A program made the position numbers and the translations under genes. From Polynucleobacter cosmopolitanus (lineage in GTDB: Bacteria; Pseudomonadota; Gammaproteobacteria; Burkholderiales; Burkholderiaceae), in the NCBI RefSeq assembly GCF_002224225.1, contig NZ_NJGG01000001.1:835374-899373 (forward strand): 64,000 bases of DNA. The letters run 5' to 3'. Shown one piece after another: positions 55,018 to 64,000 of the stretch (its first letter is position 1; every line of letters begins with the position of its first letter). The notes beneath the pieces are model-generated. The model was not told the DNA's origin, ran no database searches, and saw nothing but the letters and a program-made list of their open reading frames with translations.

Positions 55018-56004
55018 CTAGGATCCTTGATGATATTTCTGTATTAAATCCACTTCGTTTTTTGAGCCAAGCACAACAGACACGCGTTGGTGTAATTTTT
55101 CAGCAGGCAAAGTCATGATGCGGTCTTTGCCGTTGACTGAGGCACCACCCGCTTGCTCAATCAAAAAGCTCATGGGGTTTGCTTCATACATCAAGCGTAA
55201 CTTGCCTGGCTTGCTTGGGTCGCGTTTATCCCATGGGTACATGAACACACCACCTCGGCACAGGATGCGATGCACATCGGCCACCATTGAGGCAATCCAA
55301 CGCATATTGAAGTCTTTTTTACGAGCGCCTTCAGTGCCTGCAAGACACTCATCAACATAGCGTTTCACGGGTTGATCCCAGTGACGCATGTTCGACATAT
55401 TGATGGCAAATTCTTTGGTGTCAGGTGAAATGGTGATATTTTCTTTGATGAGTAAAAACTCATTTGTTTCATGATCGAGCGTGAACATGTGAACACCTTG
55501 ACCGGTGGTGTAGACCAAAGTGGTTTGTGGGCCGTAGACCACATAACCTGAAGCAACCTGATCGCACCCAGCTTGAAGAAAATCTTTTTCAGTTAATTCT
55601 CCAGTGGATTGTTTTTTAAGGATGGAGAAAATGGTACCAATCGAAACGTTCACATCAATATTGGATGAGCCATCCAGTGGGTCAAACAATAGTAGAAAAT
55701 TACCATTTTTATTGGCTGGGAAAATGTTTTCCATTTCTTCGGAAGCCATGCCCGCCAATGTTTGATCTAATCCACAAGCCTCTAACAATATGTCGTTAGA
55801 AATGATGTCTAGTTTTTGCTGGGTTTCACCTTGAACGTTGCCACTGCCAGCAGAGCCAATGATGCCAGCTAGTGCACCTTGCTCGACTTGTTTGGCAATT
55901 AATTTACAAGCATTGGCAACAGATATCAACAGTGATGCTGGAATCTGGGGGTTCTTAGAGCCAAGCTCCGTGATGTATTTGGTAAATGTGGTGCCTTGCG
56001 ACAT
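55018..56004 (-). CDS. fbp: Fructose-1,6-bisphosphatase class 1
   Basis: A 328-residue gluconeogenic phosphatase. The metal site is [24 protein letters not shown], with EMENIF upstream and the active-site loop [37 protein letters not shown] at the end. I chose the ATG at 56004, preceded by caggaa; the frame runs 12 codons further, but that lacks family sequence and crosses the gap after pepN. It lies 13 bp after pepN and is probably cotranscribed. Confidence 0.95.
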   Translation of the reverse strand: MSQGTTFTKYITELGSKNPQIPASLLISVANACKLIAKQVEQGALAGIIGSAGSGNVQGETQQKLDIISNDILLEACGLDQTLAGMASEEMENIFPANKNGNFLLLFDPLDGSSNIDVNVSIGTIFSILKKQSTGELTEKDFLQAGCDQVASGYVVYGPQTTLVYTTGQGVHMFTLDHETNEFLLIKENITISPDTKEFAINMSNMRHWDQPVKRYVDECLAGTEGARKKDFNMRWIASMVADVHRILCRGGVFMYPWDKRDPSKPGKLRLMYEANPMSFLIEQAGGASVNGKDRIMTLPAEKLHQRVSVVLGSKNEVDLIQKYHQGS

Positions 56005-56017
56005 ATGTTTTTCCTGA

Positions 56018-58630
56018 TTAACTATTAAGCGCCTTTTCAATGACTTCAGCCACGTCTGAGGACAAGTTATCTTGCTTAGCTATCAATTCTAGTGCTGATT
56101 TCATGTGAACTTGATAATTCGGGGCAAATTGTTTCCAACGATCAAGTCCTCTGGCCAATCTTGCGGCCACTTGAGGGTTGATTTGGTTAAGTTCAATCAC
56201 GTGCTTGGCCCAAAATTCATAGCTTGCTGCCTCAGGCTGATGAAAAGCTCCCGGATTATTCATGCAAAAGGCATGAATCAAACTTCTAGCTCTATTTGGG
56301 TTTTTAAGGCTGAAATCTGGATGTTGACGCAAAGCCAGCACATCCTTCAATACTGACCGAGGATTGCTTAAATCTGATTGTCTTGTTGCCTGTAAGGCAA
56401 ACCATTTATCAATCACCAAGGCATCTGATTGGAATGTTTGGTGGAAATGTTGCAGGCACTTGGCGGCATGAGCTGATGCAAAGTTAACCATTACTGCCAA
56501 TGCACCATATCTTTCAGTCATGTTGTTAGCATTTTCATATTGCTTGAGAGCGAAATCACCCGCACCAGCATGGCCAGATTCTGACAGCATGTGAAGCGCT
56601 AAGTTTTTGAGTGATCGTTTGCCTGCGCTCATGGCATCTGGGTTGAATTTGCCAGGTGTTTGATGGTGCTCGTAAGCCCATAGCCAAGCTTCTTGTAAAT
56701 GATGGGCTAGTTGATGGCGTAATTTGCGGCGTGATTGATGAATGGCCTGTGGATCAATGACCTTGACTTGTTCATACAGGTAACTCTCAGCTGGCAGTGT
56801 GAATATCAGATCTTTGAAAGCAGGATCCAACTGACCATCTAAGAGAATTTCTTTCAGGGTGTTGAGCAGGTCTGATGTGAGAGTCGCACCATTCAGAATG
56901 CTTCTCATGAATAGCTTTTGCGCAGCCTCCCAACGGTTGAACGCATCTTCATCTTGACGAAGAAGGGTCAAGAGATCAGATTCTGACTGCTCAAAGTCCA
57001 ACACAATCGGGGCTGAAAAATTTCTGTTGATTGACAGGGTGGGCTTTTGCTTCAATCCTTCAACCGTGATGGTCTGTGATGTTTGAGTGAGCTCAAACAA
57101 TTGTTCGTTGGATGCTTTGCTTGAATCTGAAGATGACTCTGTCCCAAGTATTTTGTAGAGCAATGGAATGTGAAACGGCTCTTTTGTATCTTGTCCTGGC
57201 GTGGCCGGACAAGATTGTGTGAGTTTGACTTGGTAAGTATTACCGGCAAAGCTTTCTTCAACTTTTACCCGAGGTGTTCCTGCTTGACTGTACCAGCGCT
57301 TGAATTCGGTTAAATCTTTTTGATTGGCATCGGACATTGCGGAAACAAAATCATCACAAGTAACCGCTTGGCCATCATGACGTTTGAAATACAAGTCCAT
57401 GCCTTTGCGAAAACCTTCGCGTCCCAAAAGGGTTTGTTGCATGCGGATGATTTCTGCACCTTTTTCATACACAGTGACGGTGTAGAAGTTGTTGATTTCT
57501 TGATAGCTATCTGGTCTGATGGGGTGAGCCATTGGGCCAGCATCTTCTGGGAATTGCACTTGACGAAGTAGGCGCACATCTTCAATTCGCTTAACTGCTT
57601 TGCCAGAAGCGCTGCCCATTTGGTCAGCTGAGAATTCTTGATCTCTGAACACAGTCAAACCCTCTTTGAGTGAAAGCTGAAACCAATCTCTGCAAGTAAC
57701 TCGGTTGCCAGTCCAATTATGGAAGTACTCGTGCGCCACAACGCTTTCAATGTTGCTGTAGTCAACATCACTGGCAGTTTCTGGATTGGCTAAAACAAAT
57801 TTTGTGTTGAAAATATTCAAACCCTTGTTTTCCATGGCACCCATATTGAAGTCGCCAACGGCCACAATCATGAATCGATCAAGATCCAGTTCAAGTCCAA
57901 AGCGCTGTTCATCCCATTTGATGGATGCAATCAATGAATCCATCGCATGTTCTGTTTTATCAAGATCCTTGGCTTCCACCCAGACTTGTAAAAGCTTGTC
58001 TTTGCCAGATTGGCTTTTGATGGTGCGTTCAATGGACTGTAATTTGCCAGCCACCAATGCAAATAAATAAGATGGTTTTGGAAATGGGTCTTGCCAAACT
58101 GCGCTGTGCCAACCATTGGGTAATTCTTCTTCTTTGATCAGATTGCCATTGGATAACAGAACAGGAAAATCTTTTTTGATGGCACGCAAGGTCACTTGGT
58201 AAGTGGCCATGACATCTGGTCTATCCAAGAAGTAAGTGATTTTTCTGAAGCCTTCAGCCTCACATTGAGTGAAGAAGTTACCGTTAGAAACATACAGCCC
58301 CATCAGGGATGTATTTTTTTCAGGGATATTGGCGCTGGTGATGCTTAATTCAAATTGATCAGGCAAATTATGGATGGTCAGTGAGTGTGGTGTTAATTCA
58401 TAGCCACGCACAATTTCACCATTGACCCTCACGCTGATGAGTTCTTGCTCTTCACCATGCAGAACCAGAGATTGACCTATTTGACCTGCTGCTCGTTGAA
58501 TCATCATTCGATTCACGACCATTGTCTTGGATGGGTTTAGGGCAATATCTAAGTCGACTGTTTGAATAGTAAAAGCCGGTGCCTTGTATTCACTTCTTAG
58601 GAAGGTGATGGAATTTTCTGTGCGTGCCAT
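56018..58630 (-). CDS. pepN: Aminopeptidase N
   Basis: An 870-residue M1 zinc metallopeptidase that removes N-terminal residues from peptides in the cytoplasm. The GAMEN exopeptidase motif is in [12 protein letters not shown], and the zinc site is [15 protein letters not shown] followed by the second Glu in [14 protein letters not shown]. The C-terminal helical domain ends with [14 protein letters not shown]. Length is as in E. coli PepN (870). The ATG at 58630 has a clear upstream gap (63 bp to the GDT1 gene end). It is followed by fbp. Confidence 0.95.
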   Translation of the reverse strand: MARTENSITFLRSEYKAPAFTIQTVDLDIALNPSKTMVVNRMMIQRAAGQIGQSLVLHGEEQELISVRVNGEIVRGYELTPHSLTIHNLPDQFELSITSANIPEKNTSLMGLYVSNGNFFTQCEAEGFRKITYFLDRPDVMATYQVTLRAIKKDFPVLLSNGNLIKEEELPNGWHSAVWQDPFPKPSYLFALVAGKLQSIERTIKSQSGKDKLLQVWVEAKDLDKTEHAMDSLIASIKWDEQRFGLELDLDRFMIVAVGDFNMGAMENKGLNIFNTKFVLANPETASDVDYSNIESVVAHEYFHNWTGNRVTCRDWFQLSLKEGLTVFRDQEFSADQMGSASGKAVKRIEDVRLLRQVQFPEDAGPMAHPIRPDSYQEINNFYTVTVYEKGAEIIRMQQTLLGREGFRKGMDLYFKRHDGQAVTCDDFVSAMSDANQKDLTEFKRWYSQAGTPRVKVEESFAGNTYQVKLTQSCPATPGQDTKEPFHIPLLYKILGTESSSDSSKASNEQLFELTQTSQTITVEGLKQKPTLSINRNFSAPIVLDFEQSESDLLTLLRQDEDAFNRWEAAQKLFMRSILNGATLTSDLLNTLKEILLDGQLDPAFKDLIFTLPAESYLYEQVKVIDPQAIHQSRRKLRHQLAHHLQEAWLWAYEHHQTPGKFNPDAMSAGKRSLKNLALHMLSESGHAGAGDFALKQYENANNMTERYGALAVMVNFASAHAAKCLQHFHQTFQSDALVIDKWFALQATRQSDLSNPRSVLKDVLALRQHPDFSLKNPNRARSLIHAFCMNNPGAFHQPEAASYEFWAKHVIELNQINPQVAARLARGLDRWKQFAPNYQVHMKSALELIAKQDNLSSDVAEVIEKALNS

Positions 58631-58693
58631 TCAATGTCTCTTAGATGATCTTTGATTAAATAGTTAAAGCAATTTAATTATTATTTATGTTGT

Positions 58694-59272
58694 TTAAAAC
58701 TTCACAAATAATGTTGCTACACCAATACCAATGAAGATGATTGCGGCAATGCCATGCACCCATTTGATCGGTAGAGCTTTCGTGAATTTTTTCCCAAGCC
58801 AAACTGCAGGAGCATTCGCGAGCATCATGCCAACGGTTGTGCCCATCACCACAGCCAATAAATCATCATAGCGTGCACCTAAAGCCACAGTGGCAACTTG
58901 GGTTTTATCGCCCATTTCAGCAATAAAAAATAATGAAGTAGTGATCGTGAAGACTTTCCAAGAACTGCTTGTTGGAGGGGCTTCTTCATCGCCATCGAGT
59001 TTGTCGGGTATTAAAAGCCATAAACCTAGGGCTATAAAACCACCACCTAAGATCCATTTCATGACTTCTGGGCTGATCCATGTAGAAATGGCGCTCCCTA
59101 AGAAAGCTGCTAAAGCATGATTGAGGAGGGTGGCAATGAAAATTCCTCCAATGATGGCCCAATGATGATCTTTGTATCTTGCAGACAGCATGAGGGATAA
59201 AAGCTGTGTTTTATCGCCAATTTCAGCGAGGGCAACAATGCTGGTTGCCAGGAAAAAGTAATTTAAATCCAT
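58694..59272 (-). CDS. TMEM165/GDT1 family (UPF0016) cation transporter, probably Mn2+ export
   Basis: A 192-residue inner-membrane protein with six helices and two copies of the family motif E-x-G-D-K-T: VALAEIGDKTQLLSLML near residue 15 and FIAEMGDKTQVATVALGARYDD near 115. Members export Mn2+ or move Ca2+/H+. Many bacterial genes of this family have a yybP-ykoY Mn riboswitch upstream; I looked in the 200 bp upstream and did not find one. It is divergent from rubrerythrin. A role in Mn balance near oxidative-stress genes is plausible but unproven. Confidence 0.88.
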   Translation of the reverse strand: MDLNYFFLATSIVALAEIGDKTQLLSLMLSARYKDHHWAIIGGIFIATLLNHALAAFLGSAISTWISPEVMKWILGGGFIALGLWLLIPDKLDGDEEAPPTSSSWKVFTITTSLFFIAEMGDKTQVATVALGARYDDLLAVVMGTTVGMMLANAPAVWLGKKFTKALPIKWVHGIAAIIFIGIGVATLFVKF

Positions 59273-59360
59273 TTAAAAACAATAGGTTAGTCGATTAATT
59301 CTATTTTAGTTAAAAGCTATTAGAAAAATTAATAAATACAATTTAACTATCGAGTTGTTT

Positions 59361-59383
59361 TAGACATAAACTACGTCTGTCTA
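59361..59383. promoter_or_regulatory. Inverted repeat upstream of rubrerythrin
   Basis: TAGACA (59361-59366) and TGTCTA (59378-59383) flank 11 bp, with an inner agac/gtct pair possible. It lies about 90 bp before the rubrerythrin start, within the 199-bp divergent gap with the GDT1 gene. It is a candidate operator for a redox or metal regulator; I cannot match it to a known one. The rest of the gap is AT-rich with nothing recognised. Confidence 0.35.
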
Positions 59384-59471
59384 GTTAGATTGCTGTGTGT
59401 ATTTGGATGACCAAAGCCATATAGCTATCGTAACCGACTTGGAAGTTAAATCTATCGATAGGAGTAAAAAA

Positions 59472-59900
59472 ATGCCAACATTAAAAGGTAGCAAAACAGA
59501 ACAGAGCTTGAAAGAAGCTTTTGCTGGTGAGTCAATGGCCAACCGCCGTTACTTGTATTTCGCGAACATGTGCGATATCGCTGGTGAGAACGACACAGCA
59601 GCATTGTTCCGTTCAACAGCTGAAGGTGAAACTGGTCACGCCCACGGTCATATGGAGTTCTTGATCGAAGGCGGTGCAGGCGAGCCAGGTACAGGTCTTC
59701 CAGGCCGCACACCAAAAGAAGCTCTAGAAGCTGCTGTTCATGGTGAAACACACGAGTACACAGATATGTACCCTGGTATGGCTAAGACAGCCCGTGACGA
59801 AGGATTCGACGAGATCGCTGATTGGTTCGAAACTTTGGCAAAGGCTGAGCGTTCACACGCTAACCGTTACCAGAAGGCTTTGGATACATTAGGCGCGTAA
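59472..59900 (+). CDS. Rubrerythrin-type diiron protein without rubredoxin domain
   Basis: A 142-residue four-helix ferritin-like protein from ATG 59472, preceded by AGGAG; the upstream frame extension has no family sequence. Metal ligands are visible: [50 protein letters not shown] and [19 protein letters not shown] (Glu and ExxH sets). There is no C-terminal rubredoxin CxxC pair, so electrons must come from another carrier. Family members reduce peroxide. Strong codon bias suggests a highly expressed gene. The FeS and DUF3501 genes downstream are its usual partners. Confidence 0.92.
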   Translation: MPTLKGSKTEQSLKEAFAGESMANRRYLYFANMCDIAGENDTAALFRSTAEGETGHAHGHMEFLIEGGAGEPGTGLPGRTPKEALEAAVHGETHEYTDMYPGMAKTARDEGFDEIADWFETLAKAERSHANRYQKALDTLGA

Positions 59901-59928
59901 TTCGCTGATGTACTGAAGGCTTTTTTAG

Positions 59929-59956
59929 GATTCCTGGGATGTAAATCTCGGGAATC
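59929..59956 (+). other. Intergenic hairpin between rubrerythrin and FeS gene
   Basis: A 12-bp stem with G-T pairs (59929-59940 with 59945-59956) and loop GTAA. It lacks a T run. It may protect the upstream mRNA 3' end or act as partial terminator, fitting the strong codon bias of rubrerythrin. Confidence 0.45.
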
Positions 59957-60033
59957 TCATAAAGAGTCTTAAGCTAAGTAAGTTAAATAAATAGCAAAAC
60001 ATACAAATTTAAAAATACAGAAGGTGAATGGTC

Positions 60034-61371
60034 ATGAGTCAGAGAGAAGGTAACTTAGAAGCGCCAACAAGACACGCTCTTGATTGGAAAAATCCTGATT
60101 TCTACAATGAAGAGTCTCTTAATACCGAGTTAGAGCGTGTATTTGATATTTGCCATGGCTGCCGCCGCTGCGTGAGTTTGTGCGGTTCATTCCCAACATT
60201 ATTTGATTTGGTCGATGCCACTGAAGATGGTGAAGTTCATGGCGTGGACAAGAAAGATTACGACAAAGTCGTTGATCAGTGCTACTTGTGTGATCTTTGC
60301 TACATGACCAAGTGCCCATACACGCCACCACACGTTTGGAACCTTGATTTCCCTCACTTGATGTTGCGTGCAAAAGCGATCAAACACAAGAATGGTGAAA
60401 CAAGCTTCCGTGACAACCTGTTGTCATCAACTGACAAGATGGGTAGCTTTGCTGGTATTCCAATTGTGACAAAAGCTGTTAATGCAGTGAATAGTACAAA
60501 AGTGATGCGCTCTGTGATGGAAACAACGTTGGGTGTTGATAAAGATGCATGGATTCCTGAATATGCTCCGCAAACATTCAAGCAAGTGGCTAAAGAATCT
60601 GCAGCATGGCCTGTTAAAGCTGGCGAGAAGACCCCAGGTAAGGTTGCGGTGTATTCAACATGCTTTATCAATTACAACGAACCAGGCATTGGCCAAGATT
60701 TATTAAAGATATTGGCTCACAACGAGATCCCTTACAAATTAGTTGAAAAAGATGCTTGTTGCGGTATGCCAAAGTTAGAGATGGGTGACTTAGAGTCTGT
60801 TGCCAAGAACAAAGACATCAATATTCCTCAATTGGCTAAATTGGCCAAAGAGGGTTATGCGATTGTGACTCCAATCCCATCATGCACATTGATGTTCAAG
60901 CAAGAGTTACCGTTGATGTTCCCTGATGAAGCTGATGTTCAGTTGGTCAAGGAAGCCATGTGGGATCCGTTTGAGTACCTCGTGGCGCGTAACAAAGATA
61001 GTTTGTTGAAGAATGATTTCAAAGTTGAGTTGGGTAAAGTGAGTTACCACGTACCTTGTCACTTGCGTGTACAAAACGTTGGTAAGAAAACACTAGAAAC
61101 TCTACAAATGATTCCTGGTACAGAAGTGAATGTGGTTGAGCGTTGCTCAGGTCATGCTGGTACTTGGGGTGTGAAGAAAGAGTTCCACAAGACTGCTATG
61201 AAGATTGGTAAGCCAGTATTTAAAAATATGGCCAGCACTGAACCTGATTTCATCAGCTCAGACTGCCAGCTAGCTGGACACCACATTGAACAAGGCATGG
61301 AAGAGGGCGGGATGAAGAAGTCACAAATGGCTCATCCAATTTCTCTTTTAGCTAAGGCATACGGCCTTTAA
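60034..61371 (+). CDS. CCG-domain Fe-S oxidoreductase (GlpC/HdrD-like)
   Basis: A protein of about 445 residues. Two ferredoxin-like motifs at the N-terminus are CHGCRRCVSLCGSFP and CYLCDLCYMTKCPYTPPHVW (residues 40-105). Two CCG domains follow: CFINYNEPGIGQDLLKIL...CCGMPKLE (about 210-260) and HVPCHLRVQN...VERCSGHAGTWG (about 345-390). It resembles GlpC and heterodisulfide-reductase subunits and could pass electrons from a quinone or flavoprotein to rubrerythrin. I use ATG 60034 because the aaggtg site is too close to ATG 60028. Strong codon bias. DUF3501 follows 22 bp later. Confidence 0.88.
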   Translation: MSQREGNLEAPTRHALDWKNPDFYNEESLNTELERVFDICHGCRRCVSLCGSFPTLFDLVDATEDGEVHGVDKKDYDKVVDQCYLCDLCYMTKCPYTPPHVWNLDFPHLMLRAKAIKHKNGETSFRDNLLSSTDKMGSFAGIPIVTKAVNAVNSTKVMRSVMETTLGVDKDAWIPEYAPQTFKQVAKESAAWPVKAGEKTPGKVAVYSTCFINYNEPGIGQDLLKILAHNEIPYKLVEKDACCGMPKLEMGDLESVAKNKDINIPQLAKLAKEGYAIVTPIPSCTLMFKQELPLMFPDEADVQLVKEAMWDPFEYLVARNKDSLLKNDFKVELGKVSYHVPCHLRVQNVGKKTLETLQMIPGTEVNVVERCSGHAGTWGVKKEFHKTAMKIGKPVFKNMASTEPDFISSDCQLAGHHIEQGMEEGGMKKSQMAHPISLLAKAYGL

Positions 61372-61393
61372 TTGAATCGTTAGGAGTAGTTAG

Positions 61394-61990
61394 ATGGAGA
61401 TGACCATGGGTAAGATCAAGCGTGAAGATTTATTGTCCTTAGAGGCATATTACAAAGCACGCCCTGAAATGCGTCTTAAGGCAATTGCCGAGCGTAAAAA
61501 GAGAACGGTGATTTTGGGCGAGCATCTCAATATGATTTTTGAGAACAAGTATTTGATGCAATACCAAATTCAAGAAATGCTTCGCGTTGAGAAAATCTTC
61601 GAAGATGAAGGTATTCAAGATGAGATGGAAACATACAATGCGTTAGTTCCTGATGGCACCAACTTCAAAGTGACCATGAAGCTAGAGTATGTGAATGAGG
61701 CGGATCGTAAGGTTGCTTTGGCCAAGTTGATTGGTATTGAGCACCGTGTTTTTGTTGAAGTTGAAGGTCAGCCTCGTGTTTACGCGATTGCTAATGAAGA
61801 TTTGGACCGCACAACTGCTGAAAAAACTTCATCTGTTCATTTCTTGAGATTTGAATTAACTCAAGACATGATCAAATCTTTGAAAGCTGGGGCTCAATTG
61901 AAGGTGGGTTGTGATCATAAAGAGTACCCATCTCACGTTGAATCTTTGCCTCCTGAAACTTTGGCTTCATTGATTGAAGATTTGGTCTAA
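61394..61990 (+). CDS. DUF3501 family protein
   Basis: A 198-residue cytoplasmic protein. Family-like blocks: KREDLLSLEAYYKARPEMRLKAIAERKKRTVILGEHLNMIFENKYLMQYQIQEMLRVEKI, then YNALVPDGTNFKVTMKLEYV and SVHFLRFELTQDMIKSLKAG. DUF3501 genes follow rubrerythrin and CCG-domain FeS genes in many proteobacteria; no activity is known. The fixed three-gene set suggests a subunit or assembly factor of a peroxide-reducing chain. Ribosome site aggag precedes ATG 61394. A terminator lies 40 bp downstream. Confidence 0.87.
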   Translation: MEMTMGKIKREDLLSLEAYYKARPEMRLKAIAERKKRTVILGEHLNMIFENKYLMQYQIQEMLRVEKIFEDEGIQDEMETYNALVPDGTNFKVTMKLEYVNEADRKVALAKLIGIEHRVFVEVEGQPRVYAIANEDLDRTTAEKTSSVHFLRFELTQDMIKSLKAGAQLKVGCDHKEYPSHVESLPPETLASLIEDLV

Positions 61991-62029
61991 GGAATGATAT
62001 TTGGCTACAAAAGCCAGATATACAGTTAG

Positions 62030-62064
62030 ATGTAAAAAATGCCGCTGATGCGGCATTTTTTACA
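62030..62064. terminator. Bidirectional intrinsic terminator between DUF3501 and tupC
   Basis: A perfect stem of 15-16 bp (from 62030 to 62064) with loop TGAT, A run before and T run after, between converging genes. Confidence 0.92.
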
Positions 62065-62105
62065 TCTACTTAATTTAGTTTGATCATTTCCAGCTTACTT
62101 CCAAC

Positions 62106-62804
62106 CTACTTCCAACCCAATTCTCTGGCAATGAATTTTTTGGCTTGCTCTGTTTGCGGGCGCACAAAAAAATCTTCTGTACCGCAGGCTTCAAGGCATA
62201 CACCTTCATTTAAGAAAACAACTTGATCTGCCAGTGCTTGTACTTGACCTAGGTGATGCGAAGTAAAAATGACGCCACAGCCATCATCTGCCATCTGTTG
62301 AATAATGGTCTCTACTTGTTCTGTGGTGCTCGGGTCTAGATTGGCGGTTGGTTCATCCAAAAGAATCATCTTGGGGCGTTGACACTTGGCTCTGGCCAAA
62401 CTCAAGCGTTGTCTCTCGCCAGCAGAAAGCTTTAAAGCTGATTGATTTTGAAGATGCGTGAGTCCTACCAAAGCCAATGCTTCATCAATATCACTTTCGG
62501 TGATTTTGTGTTTGCCAATACTGTCTTTAACAATGGCCATGTTGGTTCTAACGCTGGCCTTGATAAGGGGTGTGTGATGAAGTACCAAAGCTGATTGAAG
62601 CTCTACCCAGCCAGGTTGATAAATACCTGAATCTGCCTCGATTGCGCCATGTAAAAGTTTTAGCAGGGTTGTTTTACCCGAACCATTAGGACCAATCACG
62701 GCAGTGATGCCTTGTCTTGGTATTTGGGTTGAAATAGAGAGAATCTTGCGTTCATCACGATGAATCACAATATCTTTTAAGTCAATCATCAAGTCTTTAT
62801 CCAT
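62106..62804 (-). CDS. tupC: Tungstate ABC transporter ATPase TupC-like
   Basis: An ABC ATPase of about 232 residues starting at the ATG that overlaps the permease end by 8 bp; other in-frame ATGs exist at 62819 and 62789. Walker A is GPNGSGKTTLLKLLHG, the signature is LSAGERQRLSLARA, Walker B is MILLDEPTANLD, and the switch His is in TSHHLGQ. It powers import of tungstate or molybdate with TupB and TupA. There is no C-terminal TOBE domain of ModC type; this supports Tup over Mod. Confidence 0.85.
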   Translation of the reverse strand: MDKDLMIDLKDIVIHRDERKILSISTQIPRQGITAVIGPNGSGKTTLLKLLHGAIEADSGIYQPGWVELQSALVLHHTPLIKASVRTNMAIVKDSIGKHKITESDIDEALALVGLTHLQNQSALKLSAGERQRLSLARAKCQRPKMILLDEPTANLDPSTTEQVETIIQQMADDGCGVIFTSHHLGQVQALADQVVFLNEGVCLEACGTEDFFVRPQTEQAKKFIARELGWK

Positions 62805-63492
62805 AGCGGCGCTCAGCAAAAGATTTGATGACGGAGGTCAATAAATTCGCCAATAACACTATTCCCAATAGAACCATGCCTAAGGCAAGAGCAAGGGGTA
62901 AGTCACCTTTGCTGGTTTCTAATGCGATTGCGGTGGTCATGGTGCGTGTTACTCGGTCAATATTTCCACCAACAATCATCACAGCGCCTACCTCAGAGAT
63001 GGCTCTAGCAAAACCAGCAAGCAGAGCAATAGATAAAGAGAAGCGACAGTCCCAGACCAACCATTTAAGCTTTGCAGCGATGGGGAGTCGCAAGGCAGAC
63101 ATGGTTTCACCATGAATACGCCAGCCATCCTCAATGATTTGGCGGGTGAGAGCAGCAATCAGTGGGGTGGTCAAAACGGACTGGGCCAAGATCATGCCTT
63201 TGGGAGTGAACAGCCAATTTAATTCCCCTAATGGGCCAGTTCTAGAAAGAAGTAAGTAAATAGCGACACCCACAATGACAGTGGGCACGCCCATGAGGCT
63301 ATTTAAGATAACGATGACAATCTGCCGACCTGGAAAATTTTGAATTGCAACGAGGGCGCCAAGAGGCATGCCTAAGACGCAACCAATGACAAGGGCTGAG
63401 ATGCTGACATGCAAAGAAACAATCACAATTTCCAATAAATTGGAATCGAGTGTTTCTAAGAGGGAAAAAGCATCATGGAAGGCCGATAACAT
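62797..63492 (-). CDS. tupB: Tungstate ABC transporter permease TupB-like
   Basis: A 231-residue permease with about five helices. The conserved cytoplasmic coupling loop is AISEVGAVMIVGGNIDRVTRTMTTAIALETSKGDLPLALALG, where EVG and the following G lie in the EAA-type motif. It shows the TupB pattern GVPTVIVGVAIYLLLSRTGPLGELNWLFTPKGMILAQSVLTTPLIAALT. It forms the inner-membrane channel for tungstate. It lies 95 bp after the binding-protein gene; that gap has no recognised feature. Confidence 0.87.
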   Translation of the reverse strand: MLSAFHDAFSLLETLDSNLLEIVIVSLHVSISALVIGCVLGMPLGALVAIQNFPGRQIVIVILNSLMGVPTVIVGVAIYLLLSRTGPLGELNWLFTPKGMILAQSVLTTPLIAALTRQIIEDGWRIHGETMSALRLPIAAKLKWLVWDCRFSLSIALLAGFARAISEVGAVMIVGGNIDRVTRTMTTAIALETSKGDLPLALALGMVLLGIVLLANLLTSVIKSFAERRYG

Positions 63493-63587
63493 GGCGATAG
63501 CTTAATGGTTTTTTCGACCTCGTGTTGAAACGAGGCCGAAAGATATGACTATGTCAGATGAAGTTTATTCAGAGCTGCTAATAAACC

Positions 63588-64000
63588 TTATTTTTTAGCG
63601 TTAGGGAAAAAGCTTTGTTGGCCTTCGACCTTATAGCTGGCGATGGTTTGTTGTCCTTCGCTAGAGATGATCCAGTCAATGAATGCCTGGCCCTCAGCCT
63701 TTTTAACGTGAGGATGCTTGCTTGGGTTAACCAACATCACACCATATTGATTGAAAAGCTTTGGGTCGCCTTCAACAACAATGGCCAAGTCGCCTCTATT
63801 TTTAAATGTGAGCCAAGTGGCACGATCTGAAAGAATGTAACCATTCATGCCTGATGCTGTATTCAAAGCTGGGCCCATGCCTGAACCTGTTTCTTTGTAC
63901 CAAGGCTGCGTGGCTGAAACTTCTACGCCAGCACCTTTCCAATAGCGAAGTTCTGCAGCATGGGTGCCGCTTTTATCGCCACGAGAAATAAAGGTGGATT
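63588..64000 (-). CDS. tupA: Tungstate-binding protein TupA-like (partial at window end)
   Basis: The C-terminal 137 residues of a periplasmic binding protein; the reading frame stays open to the window edge, so the start is outside. The visible part begins with the family motif TFISRGDKSGTHAAELRYWK. It continues to PWYKETGSGMGPALNTASGMNGYILSDRATWLTFKN and ends with FIDWIISSEGQQTIASYKVEGQQSFFPNAKK. These fit TupA/PBP-type tungstate binders rather than ModA. It feeds oxyanion to TupBC and so could supply W or Mo for the formate dehydrogenase. Confidence 0.87.
   Translation of the reverse strand, partial: STFISRGDKSGTHAAELRYWKGAGVEVSATQPWYKETGSGMGPALNTASGMNGYILSDRATWLTFKNRGDLAIVVEGDPKLFNQYGVMLVNPSKHPHVKKAEGQAFIDWIISSEGQQTIASYKVEGQQSFFPNAKK

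Noticed and set aside
59273-59471. Possible yybP-ykoY manganese riboswitch before the GDT1-type gene
   Set aside because: None of the conserved riboswitch segments is visible on the minus strand in this AT-rich gap.

Overview
The window looks like a chromosomal stretch of a low-to-moderate-GC betaproteobacterium of the order Burkholderiales. Polynucleobacter or a close relative is my best guess, from gene content and order rather than from any search. The clues are the hemC-hemD-hemX-hemY order after argH, a DUF3460 protein beside scpA, 6S RNA next to zapA, paired cyanophycin synthetases, and the betaproteobacterial formate dehydrogenase module with DUF3305/DUF3306. I see no transposase, phage gene, CRISPR array, tRNA or rRNA. 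Almost everything is coding, with short gaps and many 1-17 bp gene overlaps.

Layout. 1-2.1 kb (minus strand): TauE/SafE transporter, small cytochrome c, 6S RNA, zapA and a small coiled-coil gene. 2.1-7.0 kb: a cobalamin riboswitch drives btuB-btuC-btuD; the binding protein btuF lies on the other strand at the end of a long minus-strand run (metG, SulP transporter, DUF3460, scpA, panC, btuF; 12.3-6.1 kb). 12.4-25.8 kb (plus): apbC, then a molybdenum/tungsten formate dehydrogenase module (DUF3305, DUF3306, a 703-residue multi-ferredoxin, TorD-like chaperone, Tat-signal mini-protein, catalytic subunit, FeS subunit, lipoprotein, cytochrome b, Ala/Pro-rich protein, fdhD, mobA, DsrE-like), then dcd. 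26-33.5 kb: Orn/Lys/Arg decarboxylase, argH (minus) and hemCDXY. 33.6-43.4 kb: aldehyde dehydrogenase, msrA, pdxH, then a CBS/DUF294 regulator, exonuclease, membrane protein, TPR protein, DUF4212 and sodium:solute symporter locus (probably organic-acid uptake), and tcdA. 43.4-52.2 kb: a cyanophycin locus with cphA and a shorter cphA-like gene on the minus strand, facing away from an ABC exporter, a DUF1854 protein and a 381-residue protein that resembles Bacillus spore-coat transglutaminase Tgl. 52.4-55 kb: alanine permease and alanine dehydrogenase. 55-59.3 kb (minus): fbp, pepN and a GDT1-type Mn transporter. 59.4-62 kb: rubrerythrin, CCG-domain FeS protein and DUF3501. 62.1-64 kb (minus): tungstate ABC transporter tupCBA, with tupA cut by the window end.

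How parts fit together. The formate dehydrogenase needs a bis-MGD cofactor with Mo or W. The window also carries MobA (MGD synthesis), FdhD (sulfuration), a TorD-like chaperone and, 38 kb away, a tungstate-type importer. hemCDXY supplies haem for the cytochromes. Cyanophycin stores Arg and Asp, and argH and the basic amino-acid decarboxylase are nearby, but that proximity may be coincidence. The most interesting unexplained item is the Tgl-like protein in the cyanophycin locus. Others are three helically spaced palindromes before the alanine operon, an intrinsic terminator inside the formate dehydrogenase operon, and a symporter with a perfect EF-hand loop.
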